12,604 nucleotides of DNA, from the NCBI GenBank assembly GCA_030627145.1, contig DAOUSQ010000014.1, positions 1-12,604 on the forward strand, given 5' to 3'. Numbering within the stretch: position 1 is the first letter of the stretch; the number at the start of each line of letters is the position of its first letter. The notes below the pieces were generated by a model, which saw only the letters and a list, made by a program, of their open reading frames with translations, searched no databases and was not told where the DNA came from. The position numbers and the translations under genes were made by a program. Shown here one piece after another: positions 1 through 6,006 of the stretch. The DNA is from Syntrophomonadaceae bacterium. Its GTDB lineage: Bacteria > Bacillota_B > Syntrophomonadia > Syntrophomonadales > Syntrophomonadaceae.

Positions 1-844
1 CCACAAAAAGACATAAGAAAAACCCCAGTGAAATTTGAGCCATTTGTCCAATAAATTTGGCCATTCTTTCAACCTTTATACTTTCTGACATATGATTTAC
101 CAGATTGAGGATTGCAGACAAAATAATTAAAGGAAATACAATTGATTTTATTCCATTGGCAAATGCAGTTGCTGCCGTCATGAGTATGGGGAAAAGCATT
201 ACTGAGGCATTCACATTACCCAGTCCGGCTGTTAAAACCAACATTTGTGGTAACATACCAACCATAAATGAAACCATATTCTCTATAGTCTGCTGGCCGA
301 TACCCAGGACAATTTTAAATGAGCCAAGTGCTATAGCACAAAGAGCAAGAAAACACGCCAGGTATGAGATTTGAGCTACTCCCGAGGAAAATGCAGTCTG
401 TAAATTAATAAGTAAAGCCGCAAGAACCGATAAAATTAATAATTTACCCAGAAGGCTGGAATTAGCAATTATTTCCTTAAAGAAAAAACGTATTGTGTTT
501 GTACCTACTTCTTTAAGATCAAAATTCCATTCACCCCTGGTAAAATCTATCAACCATTCTTTAACAGATTTTCTATCCATATAGTTACTTATCTCTTCAT
601 CAATATTGTCTTTATATTCTTCTAGAACATCCAGATCCAGACTTTTTATCGTATCCTGCAGCAAAAAAACCGGCTCACTCTCATCTGCATCTCCTGCCAG
701 TGCCTGTAACGGTGCAATAAAAACATTTATCACCAATAAAAACAATAGAATAGCCTTAACAGACAGGTGTATTCGCACACCATCAGTAGTCAGGAGCAGG
801 GAGTTGTTATTAATATATTTTTTTTTACACAATGTTTTACTCAA
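1..844 (-). CDS. spoIIIAE: Stage III sporulation protein AE, 5' part (runs off left edge)
   Basis: This is a multi-pass membrane protein of the SpoIIIA complex, which sits in the mother-cell-derived outer forespore membrane and forms part of the SpoIIIA-SpoIIQ channel. I translated the minus strand by hand: it is open from a TAA at 845-847 to the window edge, giving about 281 residues of a family near 400. The TTG at 844 is chosen as start because AAGGAG (854-859) lies 9 nt upstream. The N-terminus has a KKK-containing n-region, a hydrophobic core at about 30-48 and a likely signal-peptidase site after an ALA at 47-49. Several hydrophobic segments follow, including the family-like stretch FMVGMLPQMLVLTAGLGNVN. 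A GTG at 778 is a shorter alternative start with no clear SD. It follows spoIIIAD by 48 nt, and AF-AH would be expected to the left. Identity is secure from both sequence and position. Confidence 0.93.
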   Translation of the reverse strand, partial: MSKTLCKKKYINNNSLLLTTDGVRIHLSVKAILLFLLVINVFIAPLQALAGDADESEPVFLLQDTIKSLDLDVLEEYKDNIDEEISNYMDRKSVKEWLIDFTRGEWNFDLKEVGTNTIRFFFKEIIANSSLLGKLLILSVLAALLINLQTAFSSGVAQISYLACFLALCAIALGSFKIVLGIGQQTIENMVSFMVGMLPQMLVLTAGLGNVNASVMLFPILMTAATAFANGIKSIVFPLIILSAILNLVNHMSESIKVERMAKFIGQMAQISLGFFLCLFV

Positions 845-892
845 TTACTCCCACTCCTTGCATCTCTTTCTTATACTTCATACTCCATAACG

Positions 893-1282
893 TTAACCAG
901 GCATAAGGTCCATTAAGGATTCCAATATGGCAATCATTATTGGCAAAGCCAGAACAGCAATAATTATCTTAGAGGCAAATTCGACTTTCTTAGCAACTGC
1001 CTGTTCACCGGCATCCTGGCAAATTGCAGCTGCAAATTCACCCAGATAGGCAACACCCAGTATTTTTAACACAGTCGCCAGGAAAAAATAATTAATTTCT
1101 GCTCGATGGGTTAATTCTTGCATAACACTTATTATGGAAGCCATTTTACTCATCATTAATGTAAAAATGATGATACTAAAAACTATGCTTAAAATAACTG
1201 CCATAACCGGCTTTTCCTGCCGGAGAATCAGGAGAAGTACAGTAGTTATAAGGGCTAATCCCACTATCTGAGCTATTTCCAC
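893..1282 (-). CDS. spoIIIAD: Stage III sporulation protein AD
   Basis: This is a 129-residue hydrophobic membrane protein, a normal SpoIIIAD size, with about four predicted membrane segments: residues 4-20, 27-45, a central helix after YFFLATVLKILGVAYLGE, and a C-terminal segment around IIIAVLALPIMIAILESL. The motif AYLGEFAAAICQDAGE is typical of the SpoIIIAC/AD family, and the protein is a component of the SpoIIIA transmembrane complex. The start is GTG at 1282, with a GGGGAG-type SD 6 nt upstream; the ATG at 1286 is in another frame. It lies between spoIIIAC and spoIIIAE in the standard operon order. The 107-nt gap from spoIIIAC is larger than expected for this operon and holds a stem-loop, annotated separately. 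Confidence 0.95.
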   Translation of the reverse strand: MEIAQIVGLALITTVLLLILRQEKPVMAVILSIVFSIIIFTLMMSKMASIISVMQELTHRAEINYFFLATVLKILGVAYLGEFAAAICQDAGEQAVAKKVEFASKIIIAVLALPIMIAILESLMDLMPG

Positions 1283-1327
1283 CCATATCTCCCCTTATGT
1301 TTGTTAGGAGTAAGGGATAAGGAATAA

Positions 1328-1356
1328 GGAGTCACTCATTAGTTGTTGATGACTCC
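1328..1356 (-). repeat. Stem-loop in the spoIIIAC-spoIIIAD spacer
   Basis: A perfect 7-bp inverted repeat (GGAGTCA at 1328-1334, TGACTCC at 1350-1356) with a 15-nt loop lies in the 107-nt spacer between spoIIIAC and spoIIIAD. On the transcribed strand it follows a G-rich run (three runs of three or more G within about 20 nt) and is followed by a C/T-rich tail with no long U-run, so it does not look like an intrinsic terminator. It could affect mRNA processing or stability, or be a remnant of an inserted repeat. The role is unknown. Confidence 0.4.
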
Positions 1357-1389
1357 CAACACCCGCCCCCTCACGCCTTATTTTTTTCT

Positions 1390-1584
1390 TTATAAATTAA
1401 AAACTGACCTTACTACAGTAAAGAGTTGATTCATTAACTGGACTACTATGATCAGAACTACTACTACACCGGCAAGGGTTAACATTTCAGCCTGTTCTTC
1501 TCTTTTAGCCTGTTTGAGAACAATGGATAATACGGAGATAAGTATACCGATACCAGCTATGCGAAAAATAACTTCAATATCCAT
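1390..1584 (-). CDS. spoIIIAC: Stage III sporulation protein AC
   Basis: This is a 64-residue protein with two hydrophobic segments (about 5-23 and 34-58) joined by a short basic loop (KQAKREEQAE). That is the size and layout of SpoIIIAC, a small membrane component of the SpoIIIA mother cell-forespore channel. The ATG at 1584 is preceded by GGAGGT with 6 nt of spacing. It begins 42 nt after spoIIIAB ends, in the usual AA-AB-AC-AD-AE order, and both size and order support the call. Nothing is odd in the gene itself; the unusual feature is the long spacer after it. Confidence 0.95.
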   Translation of the reverse strand: MDIEVIFRIAGIGILISVLSIVLKQAKREEQAEMLTLAGVVVVLIIVVQLMNQLFTVVRSVFNL

Positions 1585-1626
1585 TTGAAGACCTCCTATA
1601 ATAAATTTGCAATACCCTATCTATAA

Positions 1627-2148
1627 CTACAGGAGCAATAGAACCACCAAAGCCCCAATTATAAAGCCCCCATAGGTCCAGAGCTTATGCCCTGATTCCA
1701 TTTCCTGCAGGGCTTTTTCTTCCTGTATTTGTAGTTCTCCCTGGATTAAAGCAAAAAACTTCCTTTGTTCCCCCACATCTGACATCCCCAGCTGCAGTGC
1801 TGCAGCACTTAAAATTTCGATATCAGCTTTCTTTAACTCTGAATTATTCTCCAGCACCTGCAGTCCTTTCATCCATGCTTCCCCGGCCGTAGTACCTTCT
1901 CTGGCTTCCAACCTGTTGGAACTTTCATGGAATAAATAGGAAACCGGCGCTTTACAAAACCGAGCCGTTCTTGCCAGTGCCCGGGAAAGAGGTGTATGCA
2001 TATATGTAATTTCTTTTTCCAGAAAACCAAGGGCCATTCTTAAATATTTGATTTGTTCCACTCTCTTATCAATACGTCTGGCTCCCATTAGGCCCCAGCC
2101 GCCAAAACCTGCAACCACAAATGCTATCCCCAGAGTTTTTAATAACAT
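1627..2148 (-). CDS. spoIIIAB: Stage III sporulation protein AB
   Basis: SpoIIIAB is a bitopic membrane protein that supports assembly of the SpoIIIA channel. Its fold resembles GspF/PilC-type platform proteins, which fits the secretion-ATPase character of its neighbour SpoIIIAA. The 173-residue product has a short N-terminal membrane segment (MLLKTLGIAFVVAGFGGWGL), a GARR basic stop-transfer, a long soluble helical region with the family-like YLRMALGFLEKEITY and PLSRAL segments, and a C-terminal membrane segment (FIIGALVVLLLL). I prefer the ATG at 2148 because an AGGTGG SD lies about 8 nt upstream and the protein then begins MLLKTLG, as family members do. A GTG at 2160 would add four residues and overlap spoIIIAA. 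The gap from the spoIIIAA stop is only 2 nt, which indicates tight coupling. Confidence 0.93.
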   Translation of the reverse strand: MLLKTLGIAFVVAGFGGWGLMGARRIDKRVEQIKYLRMALGFLEKEITYMHTPLSRALARTARFCKAPVSYLFHESSNRLEAREGTTAGEAWMKGLQVLENNSELKKADIEILSAAALQLGMSDVGEQRKFFALIQGELQIQEEKALQEMESGHKLWTYGGFIIGALVVLLLL

Positions 2149-2150
2149 TA

Positions 2151-3107
2151 TTAATCCCACCTGATTATTTCTTCCAAAGTACCCGGGCCATTGCGCCGTG
2201 ATAAAACCACCCCAACCTTAAAAGCCTCCAGGGCAAGTAAATCTTTAATAACAGGTCTCTTCTTGACTTCCTCCAGGTTCCCTGCGTGAATACTGGTTAT
2301 TACAGATACGCCTGCATTAACACATTCCTGGATAGCTTCAACATCTTCACGTCTGCCAATTTCATCGGTTATTATTATCTGTGGAGACAGTGAACGTACA
2401 GCCATGACTATTCCCTGTGCTTTTGGACAGGCATCCAATACATCAGTTCGTGGCCCGACATCCAACTGGGGAACCCCCCGGTAACTCCCTGCCAGTTCCG
2501 AACGTTCATCTACCACAACCACATTTCTTGGAGAGGACATGTAACTCCCGGAAGAAAGAATTCTTGCAATATCCCTTAAGACAGTGGTTTTCCCGCAGCG
2601 AGGTGGTGATATCACCATCGTATTCATTACCATACCGTTTGAATACGGGCAAATATGCGACATCAGGGGTTGAGCACAGTTCTTTATTTCCCGTGCGATT
2701 CTAAAACAGACACTGGAGAAATCTTTTATAGTCTTGATCTCATTCCCCTGCATTATTACCTGTCCTGCCAGTCCAACCCTGTTTCCCCCAGGTATAGTAA
2801 TAAATCCTCTTTTTATCTCTTCTTCAAATGCATAAAGAGAATTATCGCTAATAGAAGCAATAGTCCGGTATATATCTTCACCACTGACCCGGTAGCCTTC
2901 ATCAAAGTTCTCCATGACACGGCCCTGATTATCCACGGTATAATCTTTATCACCAATTTTTAATAACAATGGTTGGCCACAACGCAAACGAATTTCTTCT
3001 AATTTTGACAAGTATTCCTCTTTAAGACCTGCCAGCATATCTTTTATCACAGGTGATAGATAAGAAATGATTTTATGTTTAACTACTTCTCCTTTAAGGA
3101 CAGCCAT
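2151..3107 (-). CDS. spoIIIAA: Stage III sporulation protein AA, secretion-type ATPase
   Basis: SpoIIIAA is a cytoplasmic ATPase of the type II/IV secretion superfamily and is thought to energise the SpoIIIA-SpoIIQ channel in the mother cell. The 318-residue product shows a family N-terminal region (EIRLRCGQPLLL near 38-49, RVGLAGQV at 110-117), a P-loop SPPRCGKTT at 167-175 with K173 and T174, VVVVDERSE near 197-204, and a Walker B stretch IIITDEIG at 244-251. The first P-loop position is Ser167 where Gly is usual. The ATG at 3107 has AGGTGGTG 5 nt upstream. It is the first gene of the spoIIIA operon: a terminator lies upstream at 3373-3404 and sigma-E-like promoter candidates fall in the gap. 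The assignment is firm. Confidence 0.97.
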   Translation of the reverse strand: MAVLKGEVVKHKIISYLSPVIKDMLAGLKEEYLSKLEEIRLRCGQPLLLKIGDKDYTVDNQGRVMENFDEGYRVSGEDIYRTIASISDNSLYAFEEEIKRGFITIPGGNRVGLAGQVIMQGNEIKTIKDFSSVCFRIAREIKNCAQPLMSHICPYSNGMVMNTMVISPPRCGKTTVLRDIARILSSGSYMSSPRNVVVVDERSELAGSYRGVPQLDVGPRTDVLDACPKAQGIVMAVRSLSPQIIITDEIGRREDVEAIQECVNAGVSVITSIHAGNLEEVKKRPVIKDLLALEAFKVGVVLSRRNGPGTLEEIIRWD

Positions 3108-3129
3108 CTAAACACCACCTTGCTTATAA

Positions 3130-3159
3130 TAAATATTGGACTGGTCAGTAAAATATTCC
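3130..3159 (-). promoter_or_regulatory. Candidate sigma-E promoter of spoIIIA (two options)
   Basis: In B. subtilis spoIIIA is transcribed by sigma-E (known of the operon). On the minus strand GGAATATT (3152-3159) matches the sigma-E -35 consensus as I recall it. Fourteen nt on is AATATTTA (3130-3137), a poor -10 keeping only the ATA core; transcription would start near 3123, leaving a very short leader. An alternative further up has a weaker -35 (TCACTATT, 3262-3269), a 14-nt spacer and a better -10 (CATAAAAG, 3240-3247). I cannot decide between them. A mapped 5' end would. Confidence 0.35.
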
Positions 3160-3372
3160 ATTTATCTTTATTAGAGAATAGTTTCTGTTGGAAAAACTAA
3201 CGTTTTTTCCTTTTTTTGTTAACACTGAGCAACATTACCCTTTTATGATTCGCTTTCAGTGAATAGTGAGACATGCTTTTTTGAGAATAAAGAATAGTAA
3301 ATAAATTGAAGTTTTTTCTTTTGGATGTAGATTTCGTGAAGGAAAAAATTTTTACATAACTTTGTTGTGGGT

Positions 3373-3404
3373 AAAAAAAGTAGACTGCTTTTAAAACAGT
3401 CCAC
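3373..3404 (-). terminator. Intrinsic terminator after the CD1247-like gene
   Basis: On the minus strand the RNA reads GUGGACUG, a loop of UUUUAAAA, then the complementary arm CAGUCUAC, followed at once by seven U. The stem has 8 bp with one G-U pair (arms at 3380-3387 and 3397-3404) and the U-run corresponds to A 3373-3379. It starts about 30 nt after the stop of the 3434-3880 gene. The other strand has no U-run after the stem, so it acts one way. Confidence 0.88.
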
Positions 3405-3433
3405 CTTAATAAAAAAAATATACTATCCTGGTT

Positions 3434-3880
3434 TTATGACGGTGAGGGGTTTTCTATTTGTGAATCATTATTTTCTGTTTTATCATTTATATAGGCAGGT
3501 TCATAGTCGAATGACCCATCATTAATAAATACTACTTCATTACAATTTGGACATATTATTTCAATAACATCATCATCGTCCATTACATCAGAACTAAAAT
3601 ATAATTGTTCACCACAATTTGAACATTTAACTTCAATATAATCAGAATCAGCATTCTCATTATTAACGTTTTCCTCTAAATCGAACAGATCATCGTCGAT
3701 ACTTTCGACATACTCTTTAAAATCCTCAAACTCATTTCTCATATTTATAATTTCATCAGTGATCTCTTCAAGTACACCTAGCATTCCGGAAATTATTTTT
3801 CCCTGCGGGCTTCCATCGCTTATATTAAGTCCTTCGGTTAAACCCTGCAGATAACTGACTTTTTCTGAAATATCTTTCAA
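3434..3880 (-). CDS. CD1247 family acidic zinc-ribbon protein
   Basis: The 148-residue product resembles the uncharacterised clostridial CD1247 family, which I recall lying between efp and spoIIIAA. The N-terminal part (KDISEKVSYLQGLTEGL, then a helix to about residue 60) matches that family's N-terminal domain. A very acidic linker follows, then a zinc ribbon with two CxxC pairs (CSNC at 86-89, CPNC at 110-113) separated by an acidic DDDD loop, and a polar tail. No signal peptide or membrane segment is seen, so it is probably cytoplasmic. I prefer the TTG at 3880: GGAGG lies 7 nt upstream, whereas the TTG at 3886 is only 1 nt from it. The SD can pair with the leader (see the stem-loop at 3887-3953). 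A terminator follows the gene. No biochemical function is known to me; a regulatory role is a guess from the zinc ribbon. Confidence 0.82.
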   Translation of the reverse strand: MKDISEKVSYLQGLTEGLNISDGSPQGKIISGMLGVLEEITDEIINMRNEFEDFKEYVESIDDDLFDLEENVNNENADSDYIEVKCSNCGEQLYFSSDVMDDDDVIEIICPNCNEVVFINDGSFDYEPAYINDKTENNDSQIENPSPS

Positions 3881-3886
3881 AATCAA

Positions 3887-3953
3887 TCCTCCTTTTTAAT
3901 ACTTATTTATGAGCTAGATTAACTCAGGTTTAGTATTTGTATTAAAAGGAGGA
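3887..3953 (-). promoter_or_regulatory. Stem that would sequester the SD of the CD1247-like gene
   Basis: TCCTCCTTTTTAATAC (3887-3902) and GTATTAAAAGGAGGA (3939-3953) are complementary over 15 bp with one bulged base. In the minus-strand mRNA the second arm to be made is the SD region (AGGAGG) of the gene starting at TTG 3880, so folding would hide the ribosome site. The 36-nt loop holds a smaller TGAG/CTCA stem. No U-run follows, so it is not an intrinsic terminator. Translational control is inferred from the geometry. The palindrome also creates a mirror SD on the plus strand. Confidence 0.5.
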
Positions 3954-4091
3954 AATAAACTCAAATGTTTATGAATTATTATTGGCACAAGGAAAATGGA
4001 CGCGGGTTCGCTGTGCTCAATTCAGTTGGTCAGTGTCTATGTACAATATATTGATCATTTAGCAAACGCGAAAATAATTAAAAATTAACGA

Positions 4092-4649
4092 TTATGCTCT
4101 TTCCATATACTCCCCGGTGCGGGTATCTATTCTCAGTTTATCGCCTGTATTCACAAATAGAGGTACTTGAACTGTAGCCCCAGTTTCTAAAGTGGCATTC
4201 TTTGTCGCACCTGTAGCTGTATCACCTTTTACACTGGGTTCGGTATCAACTACTTCCAGTTCAACAAAATTGGGTAGTTCAATACCGATAATATTACCCT
4301 GGAAAAATAAAACCTGAATATTCATATTCTCCAGCAGCCATTTAACTCCATCACCCATAGCCTCTGGACTGATAGAGATCTGTTCATAGTTTTCATTATC
4401 CATAAAAACATAGTCATCGCCATCATTATACAGGTACTGCATTTCCCTTCTATCTAAATGGGCACGGTGAACCTTTTCTCCGCCCCGGAAAGTCTTTTCA
4501 ATACTTCCACCTGATTTAACATTCTTTAGTTTAGCCCGTACAAAAGCCGCACCTTTACCCGGTTTGACGTGTTGAAATTCTACTACCTGGTAAGCCTGTC
4601 CATCCAGTTCAATAGTTACACCGGTCTTAAAATCGTTAACAGAAATCAT
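4092..4649 (-). CDS. efp: Translation elongation factor P
   Basis: EF-P binds between the ribosomal P and E sites and relieves stalling at consecutive prolines. The 185-residue product has all three beta-barrel domains and normal length. The domain I tip loop reads [10 protein letters not shown] with Lys32 at the tip, the residue that carries a modification in other bacteria (5-aminopentanol on Lys32 in B. subtilis). Domain II includes KTFRGGEKV and the [10 protein letters not shown] segment, and the C-terminal signature-like stretch [24 protein letters not shown] is intact. The start is ATG at 4649, with GGAGG about 7 nt upstream. The neighbours (YqhT-type peptidase before, CD1247-like gene and spoIIIA after) follow the usual Firmicutes order. 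A 239-nt gap upstream suggests its own promoter, but I see no clean sigma-A pair. Confidence 0.98.
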   Translation of the reverse strand: MISVNDFKTGVTIELDGQAYQVVEFQHVKPGKGAAFVRAKLKNVKSGGSIEKTFRGGEKVHRAHLDRREMQYLYNDGDDYVFMDNENYEQISISPEAMGDGVKWLLENMNIQVLFFQGNIIGIELPNFVELEVVDTEPSVKGDTATGATKNATLETGATVQVPLFVNTGDKLRIDTRTGEYMERA

Positions 4650-4729
4650 TTTATCCCTCCAATAAATTTTTATACAACTTTCACACTTGACAGGATAATA
4701 TTATTTTATTCCATAAAAATTATTATTTA

Positions 4730-4827
4730 AGTAATAGGTGAAAGGTTAGGAATAAAACGTGAGGCAAATAATCATTGAATCTAGAAAAATCCTGCTTACA
4801 CGAAATCCTTACACCTTACTTATTACT
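4730..4827. repeat. Imperfect inverted repeat between the Xaa-Pro peptidase gene and efp
   Basis: Two arms of about 30 nt (4730-4761 and 4799-4827) are imperfect inverted copies. The outer AGTAATA/TATTACT and inner CGTG/CACG ends match exactly, and the GGTTAGGA-like middle matches partly. About 37 nt lie between them. The purine-rich wording (GTTAGGAATAA) recurs in the spoIIIAC-spoIIIAD gap (GTTAGGAGTAA near 1302). It may be a degenerate foldback repeat or structured leader RNA for efp; there is no U-run of a terminator. Confidence 0.35.
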
Positions 4828-4888
4828 CTTGGACAAAAAACATCAATATTTTTTATTATTTCAAATCAGATATTGTCTACTGCAAAAG

Positions 4889-5950
4889 TTAAATTACTAA
4901 TAGGTCTTTATCTGAATGGGTGATTATTTCACATCCCTCATCTTTTACTATTACGGTATCTTCGATCCGTATTCCTCCCCAACCGGGAATATATATTCCT
5001 GGCTCAATTGTTATTACCATATTTTCACGCAATACTGCCTGGCTTCGCGAAGATACCAAAGGCTGTTCATGAATTTCCAGTCCTACGCCATGTCCAGTAC
5101 TATGTACAAAATATTTATCCAGATCATATTTTTTCAAGCAGTCGCGTATTTTTCGATCTATATCCCGGCATGCTTCACCCGCCTTAACCAGCGATACCCC
5201 CATTTTCTGTGCCTCCAAGACCGCCAGGTAATTATCCCTGAGCTGTTGTGAAGCTTTCCCAACAACAATAGTCCTGGTCATATCACCCGCATAACCATAA
5301 TAAAAACCTCCGTAATCCATGGTTACCATATCACCGGTCTCAAAGCATCTTTCACCTGGATGCCCGTGAGGTAAAGCTGCATTCTCAGCAGACACTACAA
5401 TTGTATCAAATGACTCTTTTGCACAGCCTTTTTCCTTTAAAAGAGTAACTATATGGTTGGCAATCTGTCTTTCTTGCAGTCCGGGTTTTATGATTTTACA
5501 GGTATCTGAAAAGACTTCATCGCTTATACGAGCAGTCTCCCGTAATAGTTGAAGTTCCGGTTCATCCTTTATTATTCGTAGATTTTCTACCGCATTAGAT
5601 AAAGGTATCATTTCACTACTTAGCTTATTTTCTAATTCTACATAAAACTGATAAGTAATGTCATGGCTCTCTACGCCAATTCTTTTAAACCTGCTTCCTA
5701 TTTCTATCAGTTTTTCAAAACCAGGAGGCTTTTCTTCAATAAGCTCCCAGTCTGTACACTCCCTGGCAACCTGTTCAAAATACCTGGAATCGGTAAATAT
5801 GTATTTTTTGTCAGTAGATACTAAGAGCTTAGCATCACTTCCACCAGTAAAACCTGACAGGTAGCGAATATTTTCGGCTTTGCTTACCAGAAAAGCATCT
5901 ACTTCATACTCTTCTAGCAAATCAAGTAGTTTAGTTATACGATTATTAAT
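4889..5950 (-). CDS. Xaa-Pro aminopeptidase/dipeptidase, M24 family (YqhT-type)
   Basis: This cytoplasmic di-metal peptidase releases residues next to proline. The M24 metal ligands are all present: D212 (in MDYGG), D223 (in GDMTRT), H287 (in STGHGVG), E316 (in TIEPG) and E330 (in RIED). An N-terminal creatinase-like domain precedes them, with NIRYLSGFTGG near residues 27-37. Start choice is the unusual part. The first standard start is TTG at 5920, which has no SD and trims the conserved N-terminus. The frame stays open to a TGA at 5957-5959, and an ATT codon at 5950 lies 5 nt after GAGGTGAT, giving 353 residues (YqhT-like) beginning with family-like NNRITKLLDLL. I therefore take AUU as the probable start. 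It sits between aroQ and efp, as in other Firmicutes. Confidence 0.92.
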   Translation of the reverse strand: MNNRITKLLDLLEEYEVDAFLVSKAENIRYLSGFTGGSDAKLLVSTDKKYIFTDSRYFEQVARECTDWELIEEKPPGFEKLIEIGSRFKRIGVESHDITYQFYVELENKLSSEMIPLSNAVENLRIIKDEPELQLLRETARISDEVFSDTCKIIKPGLQERQIANHIVTLLKEKGCAKESFDTIVVSAENAALPHGHPGERCFETGDMVTMDYGGFYYGYAGDMTRTIVVGKASQQLRDNYLAVLEAQKMGVSLVKAGEACRDIDRKIRDCLKKYDLDKYFVHSTGHGVGLEIHEQPLVSSRSQAVLRENMVITIEPGIYIPGWGGIRIEDTVIVKDEGCEIITHSDKDLLVI

Positions 5951-5955
5951 GTTTA

Positions 5956-5963
5956 ATCACCTC
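5956..5963 (-). promoter_or_regulatory. SD that decides the start of the Xaa-Pro peptidase
   Basis: GAGGTGAT on the minus strand is an 8-nt perfect match to the anti-SD. It is 5 nt from the ATT at 5950 but 35 nt from the first standard start, TTG at 5920. The position argues that translation begins at ATT. Confidence 0.65.
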
Positions 5964-6006
5964 TTTTTTAAAGAATACAACTTTCAGGTGACAGGGGGAC
6001 GTTTTT

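Larger units (their letters stand above)
3108..3433. other. Intergenic gap between the CD1247-like gene and spoIIIAA
   Basis: This gap has no gene. It holds the intrinsic terminator of the upstream gene (3373-3404), the candidate spoIIIA promoters, and the spoIIIAA SD (AGGTGGTG). The rest is A/T-rich, with A- and T-runs on both strands and no convincing ORF, tRNA or repeat. The size and content indicate that spoIIIA is a separate transcription unit. Confidence 0.7.

Noticed and set aside
105..890. Two plus-strand reading frames at the left edge (105-374 and 606-890)
   Set aside because: They are shadows of spoIIIAE, whose minus-strand frame is open from 844 to the window edge and gives a clear SpoIIIAE sequence with signal peptide and SD.
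2417..2963. Plus-strand frames over spoIIIAA
   Set aside because: They lie fully antisense to a strongly conserved ATPase gene, have no SD and no family-like sequence.
4650..4720. Sigma-A promoter for efp (TATAAA near 4668, TTATCC 18 nt upstream)
   Set aside because: The -35 is poor and the leader would be about 15 nt. A plus-strand TTGACA at 4687 has no matching -10.
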